Below, piece by piece: positions 45,179-54,559 of a DNA stretch of 64,000 nucleotides; within the stretch, counting starts at the first letter, position 1, and each line of letters starts with the position of its first letter. The notes under the pieces are model-generated. The model worked only from the letters and a program-made list of their open reading frames with translations, was not told the DNA's origin and did no database searches. A program made the position numbers and the translations under genes. This stretch comes from Paraprevotella xylaniphila YIT 11841 (GTDB taxonomy: Bacteria; Bacteroidota; Bacteroidia; Bacteroidales; Bacteroidaceae): contig NZ_GL883837.1 in NCBI RefSeq assembly GCF_000205165.1, forward strand, positions 1 to 64,000, given 5' to 3'.

Positions 45179-45367
45179 GCCCAAAGAAAGAACATTTTCA
45201 TCTATTTAAGGAAAACATGCTGAATAGCATAAAAATACAGAGAAAAAAGACAATGGCGTTAAATATTCTCTACCTTTTTTGAAAGATTATGCAAATAAAG
45301 CCTTATCTTAGCTGTCTCAAATTCCACGAATCCGTATATAAACCCAGATAACCTCCGACCAACCGTC

Positions 45368-46843
45368 ATGGCAGAAAAGACACTAAAAGAAAAGACTGCA
45401 AAAGGCCTGATGTGGGGCACCATCAGCAGTGGGGTACAATTGGTGCTGGGCACCTTGTTCGGCATCTTCCTTGCCCGCATCCTCTCACCATCGGATTATG
45501 GCATGGTGGGTTTGCTGACCGTTTTCTCACAAATCGCCTCCATATTGCAAGACAGCGGTTTCCGAACCGCTTTAGCCAACCGCAGGCAAATCGTACACGA
45601 AGACTACAACGCCGTATTCTGGTTCAACGTGGCAACCGGTTGCGCCATGTACTTGTTGCTCTTCTTTCTGGCCCCGCTGATTACGGAATTTTACCAACAA
45701 TCGGATGCTGCTGCCCATCAGGACTTGTCCGAACTGACCCCGTTGGCACGTTTCTCCTTTTTAGGTTTCGTGATGGCCAGCTTGGGCACGGCGCACTACG
45801 CCTACCTGTTCCGCACGTTGCAGGTCAAGCAAAAGGCCATCATCACCGTGATTAGCCTCACCACATCCGGCGCCATCGGCCTTACGATGGCTTTAAAAGG
45901 ATACGCCTATTGGGGATTGGCCGCCCAAGGCATAGCTTTCACCACCTGCAACACCATTCTTTTCTGGTATTTCTCGAAATGGCGCCCCACCCTGCCGGTA
46001 TCTTTCCGTCCCTTAAAAGAAATGTTCGGTTTCAGCAGCAAGCTGTTGGCCAACGACATTTGCAGCAATATCAACGGCAACATCCTGTCCGTCATGTTAG
46101 GACGTTTCTATGCCGTACACGATGTCGGACTTTATAACCAAGCCAACAAATGGACGGGCATGGTGAGTTCCATGGTAATCGGCACCCTAAAAGACGTAGC
46201 CCAACCCGTATTGCGCGATGTGGAAACGGAACGCGAACGCCATAAGCGGGTATTCCGCAAAATGCTACGTTTCAACGCTTTTTTGATTTTCCCGTCCCTC
46301 TTTGGAATGGCATTGATTTCGCGCGAACTAATCCTGATTACCGTCACAGAGAAATGGTTGGACTGCGTCCCCATCATGCAGATTCTGTGCATCGGGGCAT
46401 TCACTGGACCGATACAATACTTGTGCGCCAACCTGGTCATCACCAAAGAACGTTCGGACTTGGTGCTATGGAACACCATCGGCACAGGCATCGCGCAGAT
46501 TGGAGCCATATTCTTTTCTTACCCTTACGGCATCCAAACCATGGTGTGCGTGTACACTGCCATCAATATCGCCTGGCTCACCGTATGGTTCTATTTCGTC
46601 CGGCGCGAAATCGGCCTGCGCCTGTGGGAAGCCGTCCTCGACCTGTTTCCATACGCCGCAATGGCCGCGTTGGCAATGGCCGTGACCGCCTTTATCACTT
46701 CACCGATAGAAAACGCCTACTTGCTGTTAGGAACAAAAGTCTTCACAGCCGCCTTGCTTTATGGAGGACTGATGTGGCTTAGCGGTTCGGTCACGTTCAA
46801 GGAATGTATGAGCTACTTATTGAATAAAAAAAGAGCCAGATAA
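45368..46843 (+). CDS. Polysaccharide/lipid-linked oligosaccharide flippase (Wzx-like)
   Basis: A 491-residue membrane protein with about 12-14 helices. The N-terminus KGLMWGTISSGVQLVLGTLFG and LARILSPSDYGMVGLLTVF are typical of WzxC/TuaB-type flippases of the MVF/MATE fold. It would move undecaprenyl-linked sugar units across the inner membrane. No glycosyltransferases lie beside it, so it is an orphan flippase here. It is followed at once by a bidirectional terminator. Confidence 0.88.
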   Translation: MAEKTLKEKTAKGLMWGTISSGVQLVLGTLFGIFLARILSPSDYGMVGLLTVFSQIASILQDSGFRTALANRRQIVHEDYNAVFWFNVATGCAMYLLLFFLAPLITEFYQQSDAAAHQDLSELTPLARFSFLGFVMASLGTAHYAYLFRTLQVKQKAIITVISLTTSGAIGLTMALKGYAYWGLAAQGIAFTTCNTILFWYFSKWRPTLPVSFRPLKEMFGFSSKLLANDICSNINGNILSVMLGRFYAVHDVGLYNQANKWTGMVSSMVIGTLKDVAQPVLRDVETERERHKRVFRKMLRFNAFLIFPSLFGMALISRELILITVTEKWLDCVPIMQILCIGAFTGPIQYLCANLVITKERSDLVLWNTIGTGIAQIGAIFFSYPYGIQTMVCVYTAINIAWLTVWFYFVRREIGLRLWEAVLDLFPYAAMAALAMAVTAFITSPIENAYLLLGTKVFTAALLYGGLMWLSGSVTFKECMSYLLNKKRAR

Positions 46844-46855
46844 ATCCGGCTCTTT
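46830..46855. terminator. Bidirectional terminator between flippase and LRR gene
   Basis: AAAGAGCC (46830-46837) pairs with GGCTCTTT (46848-46855), overlapping the flippase stop codon. The longer T-run is on the minus strand, ending the operon whose last gene stops at 46875. Confidence 0.85.
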
Positions 46856-46874
46856 CTACATACGAAATATCTTC

Positions 46875-49289
46875 TTATTTCCTTATCATCTTCTTACCGT
46901 CCACGATGTACACACCACGTTGCGGCAAATACGACCGCCAGTCCGTCCCGGGAGCATAAGTACCCACGTAACGCCCGTCCATGGTATAAACCGTAATCGG
47001 TTTGCCCTTCCCGTCGGACTTCATCCCAGAAATGCCACTGGCATCATATTCTATATCGAAGTCCGACCATATCTTATGGGCCTCGAACAGTTCATGATTC
47101 AGGCCGCTCACCTTCAACGTCACCGCCTTCAAATCATCAATACCGCTAAACGTATTGTTTTTAACAGCCGGTGCATCTTGCGTATCGGTATAAGCCGTAT
47201 AATCAATGAGCTTCAGTCCAGTACAGTCGGCAAACGTGTAATTGTCGGCTACGAAACATGCCGGAAGTATCACCTCCTGCAAAGCCGCACAACCTTCGAA
47301 CGCACCGACCGTGCTGCCCAACGACGTACAGCCGCTCAGGTCTGCTTTCTCTATGGCTGTTCCCTTGAAAGCCGCCTCGACGTCTGTTGCCCCAGTCAAG
47401 AGGCTCAGGTCGATATCCCTCAATGCTGTACAGCCCTCGAAAGCCTTATTCAGTTTCGTGAAATGTCCCGCCTCTTCTGCTGTTGGCATTATCACTTTCT
47501 CCAATGCCGTACAGTTATTAAAGATACCATATTCCTTAAGTCCCTGTCTCCAAAGTGGAGTATTCTCCGCAACCTTAATCCGGCTCATATCCAAGGTAAC
47601 CAATGTGGCATTCGTCGTGACAAAAAGTCCTCCGTTATTCCCCAATGCCATAGAAAGCAGATTGAATGCATCGCTATCCCATTCTCCAGTCAACGTGACC
47701 GTCACGGCTTTCTTCAAGCTCGACGGGATATCCGAAGCGTCCACTACGAAGTCCGTCACCTTCTCCGGTTCCGTGTTGTAGAGATTCAGTTCGCTCCAAT
47801 CCTCGTCGGCCGAGAACAACTTATAGGACTCATATTTCAAAGACAGGGTCACCGCCTTCAAGTCATCGATACCCATAAAGAAAGTCTTGCTCATCTCAGG
47901 TACTTCCGTCCCCTCGAAAGCCGTCCAGTCGATGGCCTTCAGCGCGTTACAATAGGCAAAGGTATTTTTCCCCATGGGGAATTGCACCGGCAACACCACG
48001 GAAGCCAATGCCTCGCAAGATTCGAAAGCATTGTCCACCGACACCAAAGCGGAAGAAGAAGACAGGTCTGCCTCCTCCAATGACGTACATCCTTGGAAGG
48101 CCATCTCCAACGAAGTCAATCCCGAACAACCGCCCAAATCTATGGTCTTCAAAGCGGTACAGTTTTGGAATGCCATCGTGAAATCCGTAAAATGGGCAGC
48201 CTCTTCCGCTGCGGGCATCACGACCTCTGCCAACACCTTGAAATTTCTGAATATGCCGTATCTGGAAAGCCCTTGCCAACAAAGCGACGTGCCTTCAACC
48301 ACCTTTACCGCACTCATGTCTATTTTCTGTAACACAGTATTCTCACTAGTCCCGAACGCAGGGTTGTCCATCAGGGCCATACACAACAGGTTGAAAGCAC
48401 TGCTGTCCCATGTACCGGTCAACGTAATCACAGTAGCCTTCTTCAATGAAGAGGGTATGTCCGAAGCATCCACCGTGAACTCCGTGGAAGGCTCCGGATT
48501 CAAATCCTCTAAGTTCAACTGGCTCCAAGAAGCGTCTGCCTTAAACAGCACATACTGCGGATGGTCCAGTTTTAACGTCACGCCCGAAAGCTCCACCCCG
48601 TCCCACATATCGGCATAAAAAACCGGCACTTCCACAGCCTGGCAAGCCGTCCAATCTATCTCCTGTAAAGCCGTACATCCGGAAAAGACCTTGGAAGCAG
48701 GGACGAACACGGCAGGCAACGTCACGTGAGTCAATGCCGTACAATTTTCAAAAGCCGAACTCCAGGCACTACTTTCCACCGCTGCCGTATTCGTGCCGAA
48801 ATCCACCGTAGCCAGATGTTCACAACCATAAAAAGCATTATTGAACGTCTCCACATTCACACAGCCCGTAAGGTCCACTTTTTCCAACGCGCCGCAGTTC
48901 GCAAAAGCTTTCTCGAAAGACGTAAAATGAGCGGCTTCTTCAGCCACAGGCATCACCACCTCTTTCAAAGCCTTGCAACCGCTGAACACGCCATTGGAAG
49001 TAAAACCGGCACTCACATACAATGAGGTCCAGTCCGCAATAAACGCTTCACTGAGGTCAACCTTGGCCAATACGGTATTGGAGGCACCGATACCGTTCGT
49101 GCCCAAAGCCATCTTCAATTCCGAAAAATTCGAAGTTTCCCACGTACCCGTCAATTTCACAGCCTCCGCATCCCTTAACGAAGAGGGAATTTCGTCAGCC
49201 GGTACAATACGGGTATCTTGTGCGCCAAGTTGCAGCGCACAAGATACCATCAGCATAAAGGAAAATATTCCCCTATATAATCTTTTCAT
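46875..49289 (-). CDS. Secreted leucine-rich-repeat (BspA-like) protein with three tandem modules
   Basis: An 804-residue protein with a signal peptide (to about LGAQ, residue 24). Three modules of about 240-250 residues (about 25-265, 270-515, 520-760) each begin with (D/E)IPSSL(K/R) and a GTW or GEW strand, then BspA-type LRR_5 units (MAFQGCTSLEEADLS and relatives, CTAL, CEAL). The last 50 residues (VYTMDGRYVGTYAPG ... GVYIVDGKKMIRK) look like a T9SS-type sorting domain. A surface binding protein for an unknown ligand. Last gene of the sigma-controlled operon, ended by the terminator at 46830-46855. Confidence 0.85.
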   Translation of the reverse strand: MKRLYRGIFSFMLMVSCALQLGAQDTRIVPADEIPSSLRDAEAVKLTGTWETSNFSELKMALGTNGIGASNTVLAKVDLSEAFIADWTSLYVSAGFTSNGVFSGCKALKEVVMPVAEEAAHFTSFEKAFANCGALEKVDLTGCVNVETFNNAFYGCEHLATVDFGTNTAAVESSAWSSAFENCTALTHVTLPAVFVPASKVFSGCTALQEIDWTACQAVEVPVFYADMWDGVELSGVTLKLDHPQYVLFKADASWSQLNLEDLNPEPSTEFTVDASDIPSSLKKATVITLTGTWDSSAFNLLCMALMDNPAFGTSENTVLQKIDMSAVKVVEGTSLCWQGLSRYGIFRNFKVLAEVVMPAAEEAAHFTDFTMAFQNCTALKTIDLGGCSGLTSLEMAFQGCTSLEEADLSSSSALVSVDNAFESCEALASVVLPVQFPMGKNTFAYCNALKAIDWTAFEGTEVPEMSKTFFMGIDDLKAVTLSLKYESYKLFSADEDWSELNLYNTEPEKVTDFVVDASDIPSSLKKAVTVTLTGEWDSDAFNLLSMALGNNGGLFVTTNATLVTLDMSRIKVAENTPLWRQGLKEYGIFNNCTALEKVIMPTAEEAGHFTKLNKAFEGCTALRDIDLSLLTGATDVEAAFKGTAIEKADLSGCTSLGSTVGAFEGCAALQEVILPACFVADNYTFADCTGLKLIDYTAYTDTQDAPAVKNNTFSGIDDLKAVTLKVSGLNHELFEAHKIWSDFDIEYDASGISGMKSDGKGKPITVYTMDGRYVGTYAPGTDWRSYLPQRGVYIVDGKKMIRK

Positions 49290-49326
49290 GGCCTTTTCAT
49301 TTTAAAGTCAAAGACTTCCTAAGATT

Positions 49327-50832
49327 TTATTTCACCATGAATTTGTAAGTCACAGTTGCCCCGTCTATCATAAAACGTGCCACATGGACTCCGGCTGACA
49401 AGGCAGACACGTTCCAAGAAGAAGACGAAGCCGGAAGAATCATCACTGCAGTACCGTTCATGTCATATACCGTAGCAGAAGTCAGACGACCCGAAGTCCG
49501 TAAGGTCAGAAACTCCCCGTCAAAAGCCACAACTGCGTCAGCTTTGGCTTTCACATCAGCTACAGACATTTCGATTTCGTCCTGCGGACAGTTGATGACG
49601 ATGGGCTTCAGTTTATAGGCCACTTGCAACTGGTCATTCGGGGTTTCATCGCCCAATTGTCCTCCACGGTTGCATCCCCAACCCCAAATATCTCCGTCCG
49701 TCGTCAGCATTACCGTATAATTCTGTCCACTTGACATTCCCGCAAATTTCAGACTGGATTTCAAAGAAGGATGAACCGGAACTTTTGCGAAAGGAATGTC
49801 CTTGTTTCCGTTGCCCAAACCTTTTCCATCACCCAATGCGCCGTCTGTATTTGAACCCAACATCCAGACTTTCTCGATAACACCGTCCGTTCCTGTGGCC
49901 ACGCTCAACGTATTCTCACAACCGGATATGGTAAGAACCTTACCTTCAATGGACGTTACATGCGTAGGTGCCGTTATCTGCGGCACCGTCACCACCTCCA
50001 CCGGATTACCTTCCGCTGTAGTCTCTTCTTCCGTCGGAGTATTGAATCCTAATAAATTATTGGCATTATCTCCCCAAGCCCACAACGTACCATCTTTCTT
50101 TACGGCATAGGCACGGAAATCTATCACAACAACTTGCTCCCAGTCTGTCTCGCTACCCAAACGGACCGGTGACAGTTGTTTACCTTCATGACCGAATAAT
50201 TCACTATACATATTGAATCCCCAGCCCCACAATGAGCCATCGGTCTTCAAAGCCAATACGGATGAACAACCGGCAGCAACCTGTTTCCAGTCCATATCAG
50301 CCCCCACTTGCACCGGTGCCGTCTGTGCCTGTATATTGCCAATGCCCAGTTGCCCGGCCGAATTTTCACCCCACGCCCATAACGTACCATTCGTTTTGAT
50401 AGCAAAACCACTATACCCCCAAAAACGAGAACAAGCCATATCGGCCCAATCGTTATCCGTGCCGATACGTGTCAAGACTTTATGGTCGATACCATCGTTT
50501 GTCCCCTGCACGCCGCTCTCATGAGTTCCAGCCGCCCACAAAGAACCATCTTCAGCCAAAAAGAAGCCGTATGCTTTCCCGCCAACGGCCTTTTTCCATA
50601 CGCGGTTTCCATCTGCCAACGTCGGAGTGGCCGTACGTTCCGATACGCCATTTCCGCCCTGCCCCTTCTCGTTCCATCCCCAGGACCATAACGACCCGTC
50701 GGAACGGATAGCGTATGTCGTCGCATCACCTGCCGTTACAAACTTCCACGTATAATCCTCGGCATTTACCGCCGCCGTTCCGGCGAACAATGCACAAGCG
50801 GCAATCGCCCACATTTTAGTAAACTTTTTCAT
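49327..50832 (-). CDS. Secreted RCC1-repeat beta-propeller protein with T9SS-like C-terminus
   Basis: A 501-residue protein with a signal peptide (MKKFTKMWAIAACALFAGTA, cut near VNA). RCC1 repeats with the recurring W-(S/A/G)-W-G motif occupy about 25-415 (LWSWGWNEKGQGGNG, LWAWGENSAGQLGIG, IWGWGCNRGGQLGD). The C-terminal 75 residues (TVYDMNGTAVMIL ... GVHVARFMIDG ... YKFMVK) are a sorting-type domain. Likely a cell-surface propeller that binds protein or glycan. It lies 37 bases from the LRR gene and 31 bases from the gene before it. Confidence 0.85.
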   Translation of the reverse strand: MKKFTKMWAIAACALFAGTAAVNAEDYTWKFVTAGDATTYAIRSDGSLWSWGWNEKGQGGNGVSERTATPTLADGNRVWKKAVGGKAYGFFLAEDGSLWAAGTHESGVQGTNDGIDHKVLTRIGTDNDWADMACSRFWGYSGFAIKTNGTLWAWGENSAGQLGIGNIQAQTAPVQVGADMDWKQVAAGCSSVLALKTDGSLWGWGFNMYSELFGHEGKQLSPVRLGSETDWEQVVVIDFRAYAVKKDGTLWAWGDNANNLLGFNTPTEEETTAEGNPVEVVTVPQITAPTHVTSIEGKVLTISGCENTLSVATGTDGVIEKVWMLGSNTDGALGDGKGLGNGNKDIPFAKVPVHPSLKSSLKFAGMSSGQNYTVMLTTDGDIWGWGCNRGGQLGDETPNDQLQVAYKLKPIVINCPQDEIEMSVADVKAKADAVVAFDGEFLTLRTSGRLTSATVYDMNGTAVMILPASSSSWNVSALSAGVHVARFMIDGATVTYKFMVK

Positions 50833-50863
50833 TTTCTCTCCAATTTAATATTAAACATAAACA

Positions 50864-52261
50864 TTACTCGTTACACAACAATTTGGCTGCGCCGGATACT
50901 TTACCGCCTTTCATAAAACGTACCAGATAGATACCTTTGGCCAAATGGGCACGCACATCGGCTTGTCCGCCGTCCAACGCAGCGTTCACGACTTTCTCGC
51001 CTCCTACATTGTACACCACGGCTTGTTCCGCACCTTCCGAACTGAGCGACAAGACACCGTCCTTATATTGGGCGTGTGCCGGTTGCAAAGCTTCCACGCC
51101 TTGAATGCCCACACCTTCTTCCGTATGGGTGTCTATCACCGGACAAATCATGAAAGACTCGCCAAGCTGACCGCCGTAATAATTAATCGGACGAAGGTAA
51201 TCATCCTCACCTTTCAAGCGGCAGTATGAATTGTGTGCCAACAGGTTACCGGCCATAGACTCATCCATCTCCACCGGCTTCACATCAATGTACAAGCGGA
51301 AATTTTCTTTGGACGGATCCGTTCCGAACCCTTCTATCGTCACCAAGAAGAAAGGCTTATCGGAAATCTTCAACGGTTCGGACAATTTAAATTCAGCCAC
51401 GGCGGCCTTTTTCAGTTTCGTATCCGTTGTCTCTTTGATATCATCCATAGATAACGTAACGGCCTCCAAAGGCAAGCCCATCAACTGAATGCTGTTTTCT
51501 CCCGTCAATGGATACCAGATTTGCATCAGCAATTCCGCCCCCTCCTCATGTTTGGGCACTTCCGGCAGATAAGCCCGTACGCTGGTAATGGAAGCTTCAG
51601 GATGGGCAATCATGAACAAATTACCATACCCCACCAGATTCAAGCTGTTGGTTCCTCCTAAATATCCTGTTCCTTCTTGTCCGAACGGACGTTGGCCGAT
51701 TACAGCCGTCGTGGCCGGATCTTTGGCATCCGTACCCAATCGCAACATATTGGAAGTACAAATTTCTCCCTTTCCTCCGACTTTAAGTTTACCGGGTGCC
51801 GTATAAGTATAGGTCTGCCCTGCTCCGTCCTTCACCGTCATGGTCGGGAAATCGTAGATACCGGACGTATTGTAAACCGCATCGGCATCCTGTGTTTCCA
51901 ACTCCGTGGCATCCGCACCGGGAATAAACCAATGATAGTCTACAGCCTGCACGGAAGAATTGTCGATATAAGACACGGTTTCCCCCATCGGTGCCCACAT
52001 ATAAGCATCCCGGTTAATGACCTTATTAAAGGACAGGAAGTTACAACAGGCATTGTCATCCTGACCAATCATCCCCAGATTACGCAAACCGACCGGATAG
52101 CTATACTCAGCCCCCTCGGCATCCCGCGCCAAAGCACGCTTTGCCACCGGGGCATTTTCCGGTTCTGCCACGATGGCACGGGTCTTATAATCCACTTGAG
52201 CCGAAGCCGGAACAGCCAGCATTCCAGTCAAAGCCCATAATACAAATGTTTGTTTCTTCAT
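50864..52261 (-). CDS. Secreted protein of unknown fold with T9SS-like C-terminus
   Basis: A 465-residue protein with a signal peptide (MKKQTFVLWALTGMLAVPASAQ). The middle looks all-beta; I do not recognise its family. Repeated aromatic and Gly-rich segments such as CCNFLSFNKVINRDAYMWAP suggest a lectin- or PKD-like sandwich. The last 65 residues (AVVYNVGGEKVV ... LAKGIYLVRFMKGGK) form a type A sorting-like domain. First of the three T9SS-type genes after DUF4302 (24-base gap). Confidence 0.7.
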   Translation of the reverse strand: MKKQTFVLWALTGMLAVPASAQVDYKTRAIVAEPENAPVAKRALARDAEGAEYSYPVGLRNLGMIGQDDNACCNFLSFNKVINRDAYMWAPMGETVSYIDNSSVQAVDYHWFIPGADATELETQDADAVYNTSGIYDFPTMTVKDGAGQTYTYTAPGKLKVGGKGEICTSNMLRLGTDAKDPATTAVIGQRPFGQEGTGYLGGTNSLNLVGYGNLFMIAHPEASITSVRAYLPEVPKHEEGAELLMQIWYPLTGENSIQLMGLPLEAVTLSMDDIKETTDTKLKKAAVAEFKLSEPLKISDKPFFLVTIEGFGTDPSKENFRLYIDVKPVEMDESMAGNLLAHNSYCRLKGEDDYLRPINYYGGQLGESFMICPVIDTHTEEGVGIQGVEALQPAHAQYKDGVLSLSSEGAEQAVVYNVGGEKVVNAALDGGQADVRAHLAKGIYLVRFMKGGKVSGAAKLLCNE

Positions 52262-52285
52262 ATTTTTACTGATAAATTAAATTGA

Positions 52286-53650
52286 TTATTGCTTGATTAA
52301 GGTAGGAATCACCATTGCCGGTGAGGGCAAGCCCTGAGGTTCGAGCACCAACCACATTTTCGCATCCGAAGCCGACACGACATAGAACATCCCATTCCGG
52401 GATGCCACCGTCACGCCTTTGGAATCGAACAAAATGCCCTTGATTTTCTTACAATACATGTTCTTGTTCAATGTATTGGCCGGAGCACCGTTGCGGATAC
52501 CTTCCACGAACTTCACTTCATCAGCATCCTTCACCTCATTCCGTTTCACGGTAAAATTCCCCCACTCGGGCAAACCGTATTGGTTGTTCACCACAAAACT
52601 CATGGAATTGAGTACGGCCTGCCCTTGCGTACGACCAACTTCCGTCACATTCTCTTGCGTGTCCACCTGATATTTCAACGTATCCACCGTAGCCTCGGCA
52701 TTGAAGAAAAACTCCGTACGCTGCCACTCCGGAAAATCTTTCGAGAATTGCAGCAACTGTAAAGTGGCCGCTGCACTCGCCCCTTTCATAAGGCAGTAAG
52801 GAGCTGCCAACAACTGTTCTACCGTCTGCCCCAGATTGAAGGGGCTGGAAGCCGCTTCTGCCAGTACCACATTACCATCCGACGTGACAAAGGTCTTCCG
52901 CGTGTTATCCCATTTCATTTCCGAAACAGTCACCCCGGCAGCCACAACCGGCGAAGCAAAGCGAAAACCGTCTGCCGTAAAATCCACCGGCACATTGCGG
53001 GTTTGCTCGTCTGCCGTCATCACATCCAGACTGCGCTTGTCGTTACCCAAGAACAACGTAGCGGCATCCTGTCCGCCCACCTGCAAGGTGTGGAAGAAAG
53101 TGATATCCTTCCCTCCGTCGATATCCAAGGCTGTTTCCAAACGGACATGCTGGATTTCTCCTTCGGCCGCCCGCGAAAGCTTGAAGTCATTTCCCGATTT
53201 GCGTCCCCGCACGTAAATCGTATCTTCCGTCACCTGGCACACCACGAACTCGAACTCTCCGCCCTTGCCTGTCCCCAACGGGTACTCCGAAGGGTCAGCC
53301 AAGTCATGCAGTATGGAATAAGTATCGAATGAAAGTACCGGACCTTCGGCATTGGCTATTTTATAAGTCGATTCGGAAGTCTCCCCTTCGGCATTTTCCA
53401 TCGTTACACGTCCGTCCTTAAAACGCATCACGTAATTCACCATCGCACTGTTAGTCGGCGTATAATCGAAACGCCAACCGTACTCCGAACTCTGCAACAT
53501 ATTGTCGCACTCCGTGATGGCCGCCTCGATACGCGATGTCGCATCCCGGTCGAATACGTCATCCACCTCATTCTTGCAACTGCCGAGCACACAGGCCGCC
53601 CAAACGACCGCCACCATCATGGCCCATCCATGTTTTCTCATTTTCTTCAT
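52286..53650 (-). CDS. DUF4302-type lipoprotein
   Basis: A 454-residue lipoprotein with lipobox (CVLGSC). The mature start EVDDVFDRDATSRIEAAITE and following YGWRFDYTPTNSAMVNYVMRF match DUF4302, seen beside SusCD and zinc metallohydrolase lipoproteins. Probably a surface binding or accessory protein of the same uptake system, analogous in position to SusE/F. It is 15 bases downstream of the metallohydrolase gene. Ligand unknown. Confidence 0.8.
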   Translation of the reverse strand: MKKMRKHGWAMMVAVVWAACVLGSCKNEVDDVFDRDATSRIEAAITECDNMLQSSEYGWRFDYTPTNSAMVNYVMRFKDGRVTMENAEGETSESTYKIANAEGPVLSFDTYSILHDLADPSEYPLGTGKGGEFEFVVCQVTEDTIYVRGRKSGNDFKLSRAAEGEIQHVRLETALDIDGGKDITFFHTLQVGGQDAATLFLGNDKRSLDVMTADEQTRNVPVDFTADGFRFASPVVAAGVTVSEMKWDNTRKTFVTSDGNVVLAEAASSPFNLGQTVEQLLAAPYCLMKGASAAATLQLLQFSKDFPEWQRTEFFFNAEATVDTLKYQVDTQENVTEVGRTQGQAVLNSMSFVVNNQYGLPEWGNFTVKRNEVKDADEVKFVEGIRNGAPANTLNKNMYCKKIKGILFDSKGVTVASRNGMFYVVSASDAKMWLVLEPQGLPSPAMVIPTLIKQ

Positions 53651-53665
53651 CGTTCAAGTCCTTAT

Positions 53666-54520
53666 TTAATTACGTACCGCAGCCTTGATTGCGGCCACCA
53701 CCTCTTTCTGGAAATCCTTCATATTGACCCCCCAGTTATTTTTCATATAAGCCACCACGATGGCCTCTTTCTTACGCAAGGCCTCCACAGCCGCCGCATT
53801 CCCCGCACTCTCTATCATATTGTTCCAGTCCTCCGGAGAATTTGTCAACATGATAGACACCATCTCCGCAAAGTCCTCGTCCGCACTCGAAGAAGCATAG
53901 GCCGTGATGAACCCTTTGCTCCTCGCCGTCTCGTCGTTCATCTGCATCCATGAAGAAGAATAAGAGGGAGTGATTTTCTCGAACTCTGCATCATATTCTA
54001 CATTCTGGTGCAAAATATGGGCAAACTCGTGGTGCATCACATGGGCATACGACTGAATCTGCTCCAACTCGAAGTTGAAATCATTCACCGAATACAATAC
54101 AATCTGCCGTCCGCCTTCGGCCGTACCTTCCGTCGTACTTCCGTCATCGTTATAACTGGCACTCCCCACCAAAAGGAGCTGCTTGGGTATGTAAGAACGT
54201 AAAGTCTGTTGTCCGACTTCCGCCGTGTAGGTATCCATCCACACTTTCTCTATCATCTCCAAAAACGGTTCCACCTGGGATTCACGCGGCGGCACCAAAT
54301 TTTTCCGCATGTCATCGGACGACACGTCGCCTTGGTTCCAACGATACACGACCTCTACATTGTATGGCACCGTATAATGGTCATAAATATACTTGTCCGT
54401 CTCGCTCAGCGCATTATAATCGAACTCCGGTACATGTATATTCGACCCACCGAGGTCCTCCTTGTCGCAAGCCGTCAGGAAGGACAGGCACAATGCTGCA
54501 AATATGATAATCTTTTTCAT
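53666..54520 (-). CDS. Substrate-import-associated zinc metallohydrolase lipoprotein
   Basis: A 284-residue lipoprotein (lipobox FLTAC, Cys18). The zinc motif HEFAH is at 164-168 within MHHEFAHILHQN, where the family has HExxH. It belongs to the lipoproteins found with SusC/SusD that probably clip a peptide or protein substrate before import. The frame is open to about 54553, but the ATG at 54520 begins the signal peptide MKKIIIFAALCLSFLTAC, so I use it. 39 bases after the SusD gene. Confidence 0.85.
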   Translation of the reverse strand: MKKIIIFAALCLSFLTACDKEDLGGSNIHVPEFDYNALSETDKYIYDHYTVPYNVEVVYRWNQGDVSSDDMRKNLVPPRESQVEPFLEMIEKVWMDTYTAEVGQQTLRSYIPKQLLLVGSASYNDDGSTTEGTAEGGRQIVLYSVNDFNFELEQIQSYAHVMHHEFAHILHQNVEYDAEFEKITPSYSSSWMQMNDETARSKGFITAYASSSADEDFAEMVSIMLTNSPEDWNNMIESAGNAAAVEALRKKEAIVVAYMKNNWGVNMKDFQKEVVAAIKAAVRN

Positions 54521-54559
54521 CTGTTCGCTTTTTTTAATTATAGTTACTACCAAAGTTCC

